Below the pieces are notes generated by a model. That model saw nothing but the letters and a program-made list of their open reading frames with translations. It was not told the DNA's origin and did not search any database. A program made the translations under genes and the position numbers. From Marimonas arenosa (lineage in GTDB: Bacteria; Pseudomonadota; Alphaproteobacteria; Rhodobacterales; Rhodobacteraceae): a stretch of DNA of 64,000 nt. Positions 51,177 through 59,786 of this stretch are shown here, one piece after another; position 1 is the first letter of the stretch, and every line of letters begins with the position of its first letter. The stretch is taken from positions 1 through 64,000 of the forward strand of contig NZ_JANHAX010000007.1 of NCBI RefSeq assembly GCF_030848945.1, given 5' to 3'.

Positions 51177-52280
51177 ATGAACAAGATCACGCCGGAGATC
51201 GACAAGGCGCCGTCGCGCGACGAGGCCGAAACCGCGCTTTCCCGTCTGCGGCAATGGGCCGAAACCGCCAGTCCCGAGGAAGTCGCCGATCTCGATCCGG
51301 CGATCGCGCGGCTGTTGCCGGATGCGGCGATGTCGAACTATCCCGCCCTGGCCCGGGCCTATCCCGAAGAGTTCGAGGTCGACGAAGCCTACAAGGCGAC
51401 ACTGCCGGACCTGCAGAACGGCCCGGAAAGCCTGATCAAGGGCGCGCGCCGGGTGATTCAGCATGTCGGGATTTCGAATTTCCGCCTGCCGATCCAGTAT
51501 CACACCCGCGACAACGGCGATCTGACGCTGGAAACCTCGGTGACCGGCACGGTCAGCCTCGAGGCGGAAAAGAAGGGCATCAACATGAGCCGCATCATGC
51601 GCTCGTTCTATGCCCATGCCGACAAGACCTTCTCCTTCGAGGTAATCGAGGCCGCGCTTGAGGACTACAAAGCCGATCTCGAAAGCTTCGACGCCCGTAT
51701 CCAGATGCGGTTTTCCTTCCCGATGAAGCTGCCGTCGCTGCGCTCGGGGCTCGAGGGTTACCAGTATTACGACATCGCGCTGGAACTGGTCGAACGCGAC
51801 GGGGTACGTACCAAGGTCATCCACCTCGACTATGTCTACTCCTCGACCTGCCCGTGCTCGCTGGAGCTCAGTGAACATGCCCGCCAGTTTCGCGGTCAAC
51901 TGGCGACGCCACATTCGCAGCGCTCGGTGGCGCGGATCTCGGCCGAGGTGCTGTGTGGCACCGATTGCCTGTGGTTCGAGGATCTGATCGACCTGGCGCG
52001 TCGCGCGGTGCCGACCGAGACCCAGGTCATGGTCAAGCGCGAGGACGAACAGGCCTTCGCGGAACTGAACGCCGCCAATCCGATCTTTGTCGAGGATGCG
52101 GCGCGGCTGTTCGCTCAGCAACTCGAGGAGGACCCGCGGATCGGCGATTTCCAGGTGGTGGCCAGCCACCAGGAAAGCCTGCATTCGCACGATGCCGTGT
52201 CGATCCTGACCGAGGGCGACCTGTTTGAGGGCGACAGCGTCGATCCCAAGCTCTTCACCACGCTGTTCCACGTCGGCTGA
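51177..52280 (+). CDS. folE2: GTP cyclohydrolase FolE2 (type IB)
   Basis: Encodes 367 residues from ATG 51177. The COG1469 signatures are SLIKGARRVIQHVGISNFRL, SLEAEKKGINMSRIMRSFYA, DYVYSSTCPCSLELSEHARQ with the metal-binding Cys, and DFQVVASHQESLHSHDAVSI with the catalytic His region. It converts GTP to 7,8-dihydroneopterin triphosphate for folate and queuosine-type pathways. It is the zinc-independent alternative to FolE, useful under zinc limitation. The N-terminal ~80 residues form a longer extension than in some family members. Confidence 0.96.
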   Translation: MNKITPEIDKAPSRDEAETALSRLRQWAETASPEEVADLDPAIARLLPDAAMSNYPALARAYPEEFEVDEAYKATLPDLQNGPESLIKGARRVIQHVGISNFRLPIQYHTRDNGDLTLETSVTGTVSLEAEKKGINMSRIMRSFYAHADKTFSFEVIEAALEDYKADLESFDARIQMRFSFPMKLPSLRSGLEGYQYYDIALELVERDGVRTKVIHLDYVYSSTCPCSLELSEHARQFRGQLATPHSQRSVARISAEVLCGTDCLWFEDLIDLARRAVPTETQVMVKREDEQAFAELNAANPIFVEDAARLFAQQLEEDPRIGDFQVVASHQESLHSHDAVSILTEGDLFEGDSVDPKLFTTLFHVG

Positions 52281-52464
52281 GCTCGCCCGAGGTTAAAACT
52301 CGCTTCCCCGCGGTCTCTGGCATTGTGTCAGGTTTGGCCGTGACCAGCGAGTGGCGCGGGCAAGGTCGCGTCGCGTATCCCGGGGTGCGTCAATTCCGGC
52401 CATTTCCCGGCGCTGGTCTATACATTAGGGTTTTCGCATATTTATCTCGTGCGGGAGAGCCCTT

Positions 52465-53304
52465 TTGGTCATCGTCACCACAGCCGCCGTCCTGCTCTGG
52501 GGCGTTTTCGTCGGGATCGTATTCTCGGCCATCGGCGCGGCTGGGGGCATTCTGACCTCGTTCGGGCTGATCACGCTGTTCGGCGTGATGGAAGCCAATT
52601 CCGTCAAGCCGATGACCCAGCTGGTTGTGCTGGCGACCGCGCTGGTCTTCGTGCCGGGTTACATGCGCCGGGCCAGCGCCGTGGTGCCACTGGGGCTGCT
52701 CCTGGGCGGTGGTGGGCTGATCGGGGCCTATGCCGGTTCGACCCTCTCGTCGCTTTACCTGTCGGACATGGCCCAGTTCCGGCCTCTGTTCGGCGTATTG
52801 ACGCTGGCGGTGGCCGCGCAGCTTTTCTGGAAGCTCTTGGGTCCGGGCCAGGCGCCGGTGACCGGCGTGACGCCGGGTGGCGCCGTGCAGTTGGTGCGCA
52901 CCGATTTCAGCGGGGTGATCTTTCGCTATGCCGGGCGGCTCTATTCCGTACCGGCGTGGTCGCCGTTGCTGGCCGGGGCAGTCATCGCGATGACCGCGGC
53001 GATCTTCGGTGTGGGGGGCGGGTTTCTGCTGGTGCCCTACATGGCGTCGTTCCTGATGATGCCGATGCATATCATCCCCGCCACGGCGGCGATCGCGATC
53101 ATCATGTCGCTGGTGGTTTCGATCAGCAACTTCCTCCGTCTCGGCGCGCCGCTGGACTGGGGGCTGTTGTTGCCGCTCACCATCGGCGCGGTTGCCGGCG
53201 CGATCATCGGACCACAGGTCAACAAGGCGATGAAGAACAGCGCGCTGCAGGCGGTGATGGGCGTGATCGTGTTTGCAATCGGGGTCAAGTACATCCTGTT
53301 TTGA
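52465..53304 (+). CDS. TauE/SafE-family sulfite/organosulfonate exporter
   Basis: Encodes 279 residues and about eight transmembrane helices. The repeated family motifs are FSAIGAAGGILTSFGLITLF in the first half and IFGVGGGFLLVPYMASFLMM in the second, each with the glycine-rich turn of the family. The start is a TTG at 52465 with GGGAGA upstream. Members export sulfite, sulfoacetate or related anions; the substrate here is unknown. The gene ends upstream of a composite inverted-repeat region. Confidence 0.9.
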   Translation: MVIVTTAAVLLWGVFVGIVFSAIGAAGGILTSFGLITLFGVMEANSVKPMTQLVVLATALVFVPGYMRRASAVVPLGLLLGGGGLIGAYAGSTLSSLYLSDMAQFRPLFGVLTLAVAAQLFWKLLGPGQAPVTGVTPGGAVQLVRTDFSGVIFRYAGRLYSVPAWSPLLAGAVIAMTAAIFGVGGGFLLVPYMASFLMMPMHIIPATAAIAIIMSLVVSISNFLRLGAPLDWGLLLPLTIGAVAGAIIGPQVNKAMKNSALQAVMGVIVFAIGVKYILF

Positions 53305-53390
53305 GCTGTGGCTGGTCTCAGCGATTTCGCTGGCCGCTGTTTGGCCTGGAACGGACGGTGCCGTTTCGGATCGCGCCGCGCTCCGACCGA

Positions 53391-53537
53391 CGCGGGGGAG
53401 GCGCTGCCTCCCCCGCGCCCCCTCCGGGATATTTATGGTCAGATGAAGGAGGACGCGCGTGTCTTCCTCTTTCTGCAAATATCCCGGGGGGAGGTCACAA
53501 AACACGCGTGTTTTGTGACTTGGGGGCTGGCCCCCCA
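53391..53537. repeat. Composite intergenic inverted-repeat cluster
   Basis: In order: a perfect 12-base-pair hairpin (53391-53402 with 53406-53417, loop GCT), an inverted copy of the window's intergenic repeat (53421-53448), a direct copy (53463-53491), a perfect 26-base palindrome centred on ACGCGT (53494-53519), and a TGGGGG/CCCCCA hairpin (53521-53537). All lie within the 337-base gap 53305-53641 between convergent genes, which has no reading frame of its own. Confidence 0.85.
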
Positions 53538-53641
53538 GCCGGTCGGATTGGCGACGCCAATTCGAAACCGATGCTCGCTTCGGGCCAAAACCGAACAGGA
53601 TCCGATCGCAACCGGAGCCATGTTACCGGGCGCCACCCTGA

Positions 53642-55018
53642 TCACGCCGCCTCGCCGAACACTTCGCCGCGGAAGAGATGCAATTCTACGGCCTCGCTCC
53701 AATGACTATCGGGCAGCCCGGCCTTTCGCTTGAGCGCGTTCAGAAAGTCCTGCGGCTCAGGCAGGCTGTCCCAGACCTGCGGCAGGAACACGCCGCGATG
53801 TCGCCCGTCGATCAGGATCGCGCCGGTCTCGCCCGAAACCAGCGCGCCCCGCGCTTCGGTTTCGCCGTCGAACCTGAGCCGGGCCGGACGGCTGAGCACC
53901 GAAAGCTTGATGCGGATCGCTGCCAGTTCTCCGGTAACCACTGGGCCGAAACGCGGATCGGAAAACCCGGCCTTGCACGTGTTCTCGGCGACATCGCGCA
54001 CCAGCGGCGCCCGCGGCGCGATGGAGCCGATGCAGCCGCGCAACTGACCATCTTTTTCCAGCGTAACGAAACTCGCGGCAAAGCTCTGAAGCTGCGGGCT
54101 ATAGCCCCGTTCCGCCCGTTGCGACGCCCCGCCGCGATTGACGCGGTCGCTCAAGGCCTCGCGCGCCACCCGCAGCAGGTCAGAGCGCGGTCCCTTTGCG
54201 AGCATCGCATCCCCCGGCGCGTGCAGGCTCCAAGCGCCGTAACCCACCACCCGGGACGCATCGCCGGTGGTGTCGTAGGAGGTTCTCATCCCCAGCCGCA
54301 GCGCCCGGGCCCCGCTGCCGGTGTTCGAGGCGAGATACCCGGCGATTCCGCCCGCGCCGCAAGCATCCTGGCCGGTCAGGGCGGCGTAATCGCCGGTCTC
54401 GATCTTCTCGGACGTGGCGGCATCGCGAACACGGGCGGCATCGCGGGTCAGGAAATGGCTCAGGTCGCTGGAGAGCACGAACAGCGTGTGATCGGTGTCG
54501 TCCGCGGCCAGGTGATCGATTGCAGCCGCCACCTGCGCCACCGGGGCCTCGCCGACCACCAGCGGCACGATCCGCGCGTTCGGGTGCAGGGCGTGGAGGA
54601 AAGGGAGCTGGGTTTCGATGCCGTGTTCAAGGTCGTGTGCGGCGTCGAGCAGCACCGCGTGGCCGGCCTGCACCAGCCCGTCACAGGCGGTCCGGTCGAT
54701 GGCAAGGCTCATCCCCGGCAGGGCATAGCCTGCCTGGCTGGGCACCGCGATGCCGGCGAAGGCGTGGCGATGTGCCGGTGACAAGATGACGACGCGGGCA
54801 ATATCATGGCCGGCGCTCATCCGCAGCGCCGTCGCCGTCAGCACGCCACTGTAAGGATAGCCCGCATGCGGCGAGATCACTGCCCGCGGCCGGGTCGGAA
54901 CCGTATCGACGGTCCGGCCCGACTCGGCGAGCAGGTCGTCGACTGTCTGGTGCAGCGTGGCCGGATCGCCGGGGAAAAACCGGCCTGCCACGCCAGATCT
55001 GCGCAGGGTGCTGTCCAT
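53642..55018 (-). CDS. Memo-AMMECR1 fusion protein (AmmeMemoRadiSam proteins B and A)
   Basis: Encodes 458 residues. Residues about 8-265 are a Memo-like domain related to ring-opening dioxygenases: VISPHAGYPYSGVLTATALR, LSPAHRHAFAGIA, DLEHGIETQLPFLHALHP and FVLSSDLSHFLTRD supply the conserved His and Asp set. Residues about 280-458 are an AMMECR1 domain with LEKDGQLRGCIGSIAPRAPL and AFSDPRF-like AGFSDPRFGPV. In other organisms these two are encoded next to a radical SAM protein, the three forming the so-called AmmeMemoRadiSam set, of unsettled function. No radical SAM gene is in the window. Confidence 0.9.
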   Translation of the reverse strand: MDSTLRRSGVAGRFFPGDPATLHQTVDDLLAESGRTVDTVPTRPRAVISPHAGYPYSGVLTATALRMSAGHDIARVVILSPAHRHAFAGIAVPSQAGYALPGMSLAIDRTACDGLVQAGHAVLLDAAHDLEHGIETQLPFLHALHPNARIVPLVVGEAPVAQVAAAIDHLAADDTDHTLFVLSSDLSHFLTRDAARVRDAATSEKIETGDYAALTGQDACGAGGIAGYLASNTGSGARALRLGMRTSYDTTGDASRVVGYGAWSLHAPGDAMLAKGPRSDLLRVAREALSDRVNRGGASQRAERGYSPQLQSFAASFVTLEKDGQLRGCIGSIAPRAPLVRDVAENTCKAGFSDPRFGPVVTGELAAIRIKLSVLSRPARLRFDGETEARGALVSGETGAILIDGRHRGVFLPQVWDSLPEPQDFLNALKRKAGLPDSHWSEAVELHLFRGEVFGEAA

Positions 55019-55244
55019 CGCTGCTCTGACCTTTCGGTTGTTCTGCCGTTTATTTTGGCATGATGCCGGCAGATTTCCATGGGGTGCGGCGGAATACCCG
55101 GACGGCGTTGGCGGGGCCGGTCTTGCCGCAATGCAGCAAGCGGGTGGCGGGCATGCAGAAATGTCAGTGGTACTGCCATATTACCATCCTATCTTGGTCG
55201 CAGGGAGGAAACCAAAAGCAAAAAACATGAGGAAGGTTTCCAAA

Positions 55245-55469
55245 ATGACTGATATCACATCCCAATTCTCATTCTCCGACCGCCCCCGCTCGGGCTATGA
55301 GCGGATGTTCGCATCGCTCCTGCGCGGCATGAATGCCTATGCCGATGCCCGCTCGCGGCGTGACCGGATTGCGGCGCTCGAAGCGAAATCGGACGCAGAA
55401 CTGGCGCGGTTGGGGCTCAAGCGCGACCAGATCGCCTATCACGTCTTCCGTGACATGTTCTACGTCTGA
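55245..55469 (+). CDS. DUF1127 domain small protein
   Basis: Encodes 74 residues from ATG 55245, which has GGAAGG eight bases upstream; ATG 55227 is in frame but has no such site. The C-terminal half has the DUF1127 pattern: a basic helix (RRDRIAALEAKSDAELARLG) then LKRDQIAYHVFRDMFYV. Small DUF1127 proteins occur in many alphaproteobacteria and have been linked to RNA turnover and phosphate stress in Agrobacterium. The role here is open. Confidence 0.88.
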   Translation: MTDITSQFSFSDRPRSGYERMFASLLRGMNAYADARSRRDRIAALEAKSDAELARLGLKRDQIAYHVFRDMFYV

Positions 55470-55621
55470 TAAGTGGCGCGACGCCGCCGAGGGCCTGACG
55501 CCCCGTCCCCCGGCGGCGACCCGGCGGAGCGTCGCCGATGGGCGCGCAAGTGCCTCAAATTCGCCAGATTGGCGCGACATCCTCCCCTCCAACATGCACC
55601 GAGTCTGTCGGAGTAAATGGG

Positions 55622-56383
55622 ATGCAAGGTTTTTCGGTCGTTTTTTTCGCCGTTCACTCGATGGTGCGGAATCCGGGAACGACTCTACGCCTGACCGTAT
55701 TGCCCTGGATGGTCGGGATGGCGGTCGCGTTTGCCCTGTTCCAACTGATGGCAGGGCTTGACCTGACGGCGGCGCTGCCCGGGCAGCTTTCCCAAGTGGC
55801 GGCGCTCACAGGCTATTTGCCGGCGCTGGTGATCTCGCTTTTCGTCTTCTGCATGATCGGCGCCTGGGTGGCGATGAGCTGGCACCGGCACATCCTGCTC
55901 AGGGAAGAGGCGGTTGCGGTGTTGCCGAAGAACAATTCCGAGTCTTTCGACGGCTATTTCGACGCGGTGATGAAATTCGCCCTGTTGTCGCTGGTGATCT
56001 TCCTGATGATCAAGTTTCTGCTGGTGCCGCTGGTGCCGGTGCTGGGGCTGGGCGGCCCGGGGGGTAAGATCATTTCGATCGGAATCAACGCGCTTCTGGT
56101 CGCCATCGTGCTGCGCCACGGTCTGGTGTTGCCGGGCGCGGCCATCGGTAAGCCGATCGCCATGGACGAAAGTTGGCAGGCGACCAGTGGCTATTCCGGG
56201 CCGATCTATGCCGTGGCCCTTTGCATCACGCTGTTCGTCGATCTCGCCGGACAGCTCCCGGCCGGCAACTTGGCCGGCGTCGCGCTTCAGATCACCGCCG
56301 CCTGGGCCGGGCTGATCCTGGCCGTCGGCGTGCTGACCGTGCTTTACGGCGTGCGTATCCAGGGCCGCCGGATGATCGTGTAA
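55622..56383 (+). CDS. Multi-pass membrane protein of unknown function
   Basis: Encodes 253 residues with about six transmembrane helices, the first at LTVLPWMVGMAVAFALFQLM and others at LPALVISLFVFCMIGAWVAM, LLSLVIFLMIKFLLVPLVPV and LILAVGVLTVLYGVRIQ. A conserved-looking WHRHILLREE segment follows the second helix. I recognise it as a type seen in roseobacters but have no family name. ATG 55622 is used because the residues before it look non-coding. It lies alone between a DUF1127 gene and trkH. Confidence 0.8.
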   Translation: MQGFSVVFFAVHSMVRNPGTTLRLTVLPWMVGMAVAFALFQLMAGLDLTAALPGQLSQVAALTGYLPALVISLFVFCMIGAWVAMSWHRHILLREEAVAVLPKNNSESFDGYFDAVMKFALLSLVIFLMIKFLLVPLVPVLGLGGPGGKIISIGINALLVAIVLRHGLVLPGAAIGKPIAMDESWQATSGYSGPIYAVALCITLFVDLAGQLPAGNLAGVALQITAAWAGLILAVGVLTVLYGVRIQGRRMIV

Positions 56384-56460
56384 TCCGGCATCGTGGACGC
56401 GCTGCGCGCACGGCCCGGGTGGCTTGACAGCGCGGCCTGCCCGCGCCAACGCTGCGCCTC

Positions 56461-57909
56461 ATGATAGATTTGCGACCCGTCGGATATGTGGTTGGCCTGA
56501 TGGTGGCCGCGCTGGGGCTGACCATGCTGCTGCCGCTGATCGTCGATCTGGCCGAGGGTCGTGGCCACTGGCCCGCCTTCGCCGAATCCGCGGTGCTGAC
56601 CACGCTTGTCGGCGGTCTGGTCGCACTGGCTTGCCAGAACGGCGTCCGGTCAGGCCTGACCCTGCAGCAGACCTTTCTTCTGACCACGGGCGTCTGGTTG
56701 GTTCTGCCGGTGTTCGGGGCGCTGCCCCTGATGCTGGGGGCAACCCAACTGAGCTTTACCGATGCGTTTTTCGAGGCGATGTCGGGGCTGACCACGACTG
56801 GCTCGACGGTTATTTCGGGGCTCGATACCTTGCCCAAGGGGTTGCTGCTTTGGCGCGGGATCCTGCAATGGCTCGGCGGCATCGGAATCATCGTCGTTGC
56901 CATGGTCTTCCTGCCCGAGCTCAGGGTCGGGGGCATGCAGATCTTCCGCTCCGAAGCGTTCGACACCATGGGCAAGATTCTGCCGCGTGCCACGCAGATC
57001 TCGGGCCAGATCTCGGTGATTTATGTCGGGCTCACCCTTGCATGCACGCTGACCTACCTGATGCTCGGCATGGATGCCTTCGACGCCACCGTGCACGCGC
57101 TTACCACGATGTCGACGGGCGGGTTTTCGAATTACGATGCGTCGTTCGGCACCTTTTCCGGGCCGGCGGAATACGCGGCCTCGCTGTTCATGGTCCTCGC
57201 GGCGCTGCCCTTCGTGCGCTACGTCCAGATGATCAACGGCCACGCCAAACCGTTCTTTCAGGATACCCAGATGCATGCCCTGCTGGGCACCATCGCCGTT
57301 CTGGTGGTGATCACGACGCTGATCCTGACCACGATCTTCCCGCACCACTGGGAACAGGCGATGCGCGAGGGGCTGTTCAACATCACGTCGATCATGACCG
57401 GTACCGGCTATGCCTCGGTCGACTACATGGGTTGGGGACCATTCCTGATCACCATGTTCTTCTTCATCGGCCTGATCGGCGGCGCGGCCGGCTCGACCAC
57501 CTGTTCGGTCAAGATCTTCCGCTACCAGATCTTGTTCTCGTCGATCCGAGTCCAGCTGCGCCGGACCGCGTATCCGCATGGCGTGTTCCAGCCGAAATTC
57601 GACGGCCGCCCGATCACCGATGACGTGCTCAATTCGGTGATGGCGTTTTTCGTGTTCTTCACCGTCACGCTGGGGCTTCTGGCGGTGGCGCTGTCTCTCA
57701 CGGGGCTTGATTTCATTACCTCGCTGTCGGGCGCGGCGACGGCAGTGGCCAATATCGGCCCCGGGCTGGGCGACACGATCGGGCCTTCCGGGAATTTCGC
57801 ACCGCTCAACGATACCGCGAAATGGATCCTCACCTTCGGCATGTGGATTGGCCGGCTCGAGCTGATGGCGGTGTTTGCGCTGTTCACGCCTCAATTCTGG
57901 AGGGCCTGA
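56461..57909 (+). CDS. trkH: Trk-type potassium uptake protein TrkH
   Basis: Encodes 482 residues and the four membrane-pore-membrane repeats of the Trk/Ktr family. The selectivity-filter loops are TTTGSTVISG, TMSTGGFSNYDA, TGTGYASVDY and NIGPGLGDTIG. These glycine positions bind potassium during uptake across the inner membrane. The partner TrkA is not in the window. Its TGA shares one base with the ATG of the ThDP enzyme (TGATG), suggesting coupled translation. Confidence 0.95.
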   Translation: MIDLRPVGYVVGLMVAALGLTMLLPLIVDLAEGRGHWPAFAESAVLTTLVGGLVALACQNGVRSGLTLQQTFLLTTGVWLVLPVFGALPLMLGATQLSFTDAFFEAMSGLTTTGSTVISGLDTLPKGLLLWRGILQWLGGIGIIVVAMVFLPELRVGGMQIFRSEAFDTMGKILPRATQISGQISVIYVGLTLACTLTYLMLGMDAFDATVHALTTMSTGGFSNYDASFGTFSGPAEYAASLFMVLAALPFVRYVQMINGHAKPFFQDTQMHALLGTIAVLVVITTLILTTIFPHHWEQAMREGLFNITSIMTGTGYASVDYMGWGPFLITMFFFIGLIGGAAGSTTCSVKIFRYQILFSSIRVQLRRTAYPHGVFQPKFDGRPITDDVLNSVMAFFVFFTVTLGLLAVALSLTGLDFITSLSGAATAVANIGPGLGDTIGPSGNFAPLNDTAKWILTFGMWIGRLELMAVFALFTPQFWRA

Positions 57910-59513
57910 TGAAGCGACCCCTCGGTGCGCAAATCTCGCACATGCTGAAATCCCGCGGAGTCGAGGTGATCTTCGGCATCCCCGGAGTGCATAATGTCGA
58001 GCTCTATCGCGGCATCGAGGAGGCCGGTCTGACCCATGTCCTCGCCCGCCACGAACAGGGCGCCGGCTTCATGGCCGACGGTTACGCCCGCGCCACAGGC
58101 CGCCCCGGCGTCGCCTTCACCATCACCGGCCCGGGCCTCACCAACATCCTGACCCCGCTGGGCCAGGCCTACAGCGACTCGGTCCCGCTGCTGGTGATCT
58201 CTTCCTGTCTCGACGAAACCGCCGCCACCCGCGGCCAGCTCCACCAGATGCGCGACCAGCGCGCTGCGGCGGCCACCGTCTGCGACTGGTCAGAGGAGGC
58301 CCGGACGGCAGAGGCGGCGTATACCCTCATCGACCGCGCCTTGACGGAATTCCAGATGGATCGCTCGCGACCCAAGCATCTCCAGGTGCCGATTTGCCTG
58401 CTGGGCGCCACCGCGCATTCAGCCCCGGCGTCGGATCTGGAGACCCCAAGTCCCATTTTGGCTTCGGGCTCCACGTGGATTGACGATGTGGCCTCGGCCT
58501 TGGCCGAGGCCCGCCGTCCGCTGTTCATTTTTGGCGGTGGCGCGGTCGGAAACCAAAGCGAGCGCTTTGTCGAGAAGGTGCTGGACCACTACGGGGCCGC
58601 AGCCTTCACCACCTATGCCGGGCGAGGACTCGTATCGCCTGACTACCCTCTGTATTTCGGTTCAACTCTGGCGCGGCCGACCAGCCCGGATATTCTGAAG
58701 CAATCGGACTTGGTGATTGTCGTCGGGGCGTCGCTCGATGAAGTGGACCTGTGGCGATCCGAGTTGGGACATGATTGCCGCTTGATTCGTGTCGATACCG
58801 ACCCTGAGGTCCTCTATGACCGGCACGCCGCCGATTGGCCGATCCGAAATGACGCACGCGACTTTATGCAGACGCTTACGATACACGGGCTTCGTCTCGG
58901 GGGCGGTGAATCGGACTGGACCCCTGAAGACGTTGCCGCCACCCGTGCCCATTGGCGGGCCGAGGCCGATGCCGAACGCCCCGGTATCGTGCCGATCTGC
59001 GACGCGCTGCGCACCTGTCTGCCGGACGACACCATGATCTATTCCGACATGACGCAATTCGCCTATGTCGCCAAGGAGGTCTGGGACATGCCCCGTCCCG
59101 GCCACTGGCATCACCCGACGGGCTTCGGCACGCTGGGCTATGCCATGCCCGCCGCCATCGGCGGGGCGGTCGCCCGCCGCGCGGCCAATCTGCCCACCCT
59201 CGCCATCGCCGGCGACTATGGCTTCCAATACACGCTGCAGGAGCTTGGCACCGCGGTCGAGCTTGGCCTGCCGCTGCCGATCCTGCTCTGGGACAATGGC
59301 CGGCTTAAGGAAATCGAGGACAGCATGGTGGCCAGCCAGATCGCACCCAACGCGGTGGTGGCGCGCAATCCTGATTTCCTGAAACTGGCCGCGGCCTACG
59401 GCGCCCGTGCTGCCCAGCCTGCGACACTGGCCGAGCTGCAGCGCGACGTGCTCACGGCGCTGCGTGCAGACCGGCCGACGCTGATCCGCATGACACCGGC
59501 GCTGACCGCCTAG
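57909..59513 (+). CDS. Thiamine diphosphate-dependent enzyme, acetolactate synthase-like (possibly 5-guanidino-2-oxopentanoate decarboxylase)
   Basis: Encodes 534 residues. The three-domain ThDP fold is clear: catalytic Glu in HVLARHEQGAGFMADGYARA, ITGPGLTNILTPLGQAYSDS, a middle domain from about 190, and the cofactor motif AIAGDYGFQYTLQELG...PILLWDNGRLKEIEDS, a GDG-type loop with Tyr in the second place. The family includes acetolactate synthase, benzoylformate and 2-oxoacid decarboxylases. Roseobacter relatives are, as I recall, often called AruI, which acts in arginine transamination breakdown. The assignment is uncertain. It shares one base with trkH, with no obvious metabolic link. Confidence 0.85.
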   Translation: MKRPLGAQISHMLKSRGVEVIFGIPGVHNVELYRGIEEAGLTHVLARHEQGAGFMADGYARATGRPGVAFTITGPGLTNILTPLGQAYSDSVPLLVISSCLDETAATRGQLHQMRDQRAAAATVCDWSEEARTAEAAYTLIDRALTEFQMDRSRPKHLQVPICLLGATAHSAPASDLETPSPILASGSTWIDDVASALAEARRPLFIFGGGAVGNQSERFVEKVLDHYGAAAFTTYAGRGLVSPDYPLYFGSTLARPTSPDILKQSDLVIVVGASLDEVDLWRSELGHDCRLIRVDTDPEVLYDRHAADWPIRNDARDFMQTLTIHGLRLGGGESDWTPEDVAATRAHWRAEADAERPGIVPICDALRTCLPDDTMIYSDMTQFAYVAKEVWDMPRPGHWHHPTGFGTLGYAMPAAIGGAVARRAANLPTLAIAGDYGFQYTLQELGTAVELGLPLPILLWDNGRLKEIEDSMVASQIAPNAVVARNPDFLKLAAAYGARAAQPATLAELQRDVLTALRADRPTLIRMTPALTA

Positions 59514-59786
59514 CGGTCGAGCACGCAGGGTGGGCGATGGATTTGCCTGCCTTCTTCTGCAAGTGAAGCTTCAGGCAGCCGGGGCTATGCGGGGAGTTCG
59601 ATCGGACGTCTGCCGAGGCTCAAGGTTAGCCCGCCGGGTGCACGGCGGGTTGACCGTTTCGCGAACGTGATCAGACGCGGCCAGCTGCCATACGGATCGC
59701 AGCCAGCGCGCCAGGAGGTTTGCCGCACGCTTGTTTTCTGGCGTCCCGGGACGTTAACCCGGCGGAACGATCCGGTCGGATGTGGT

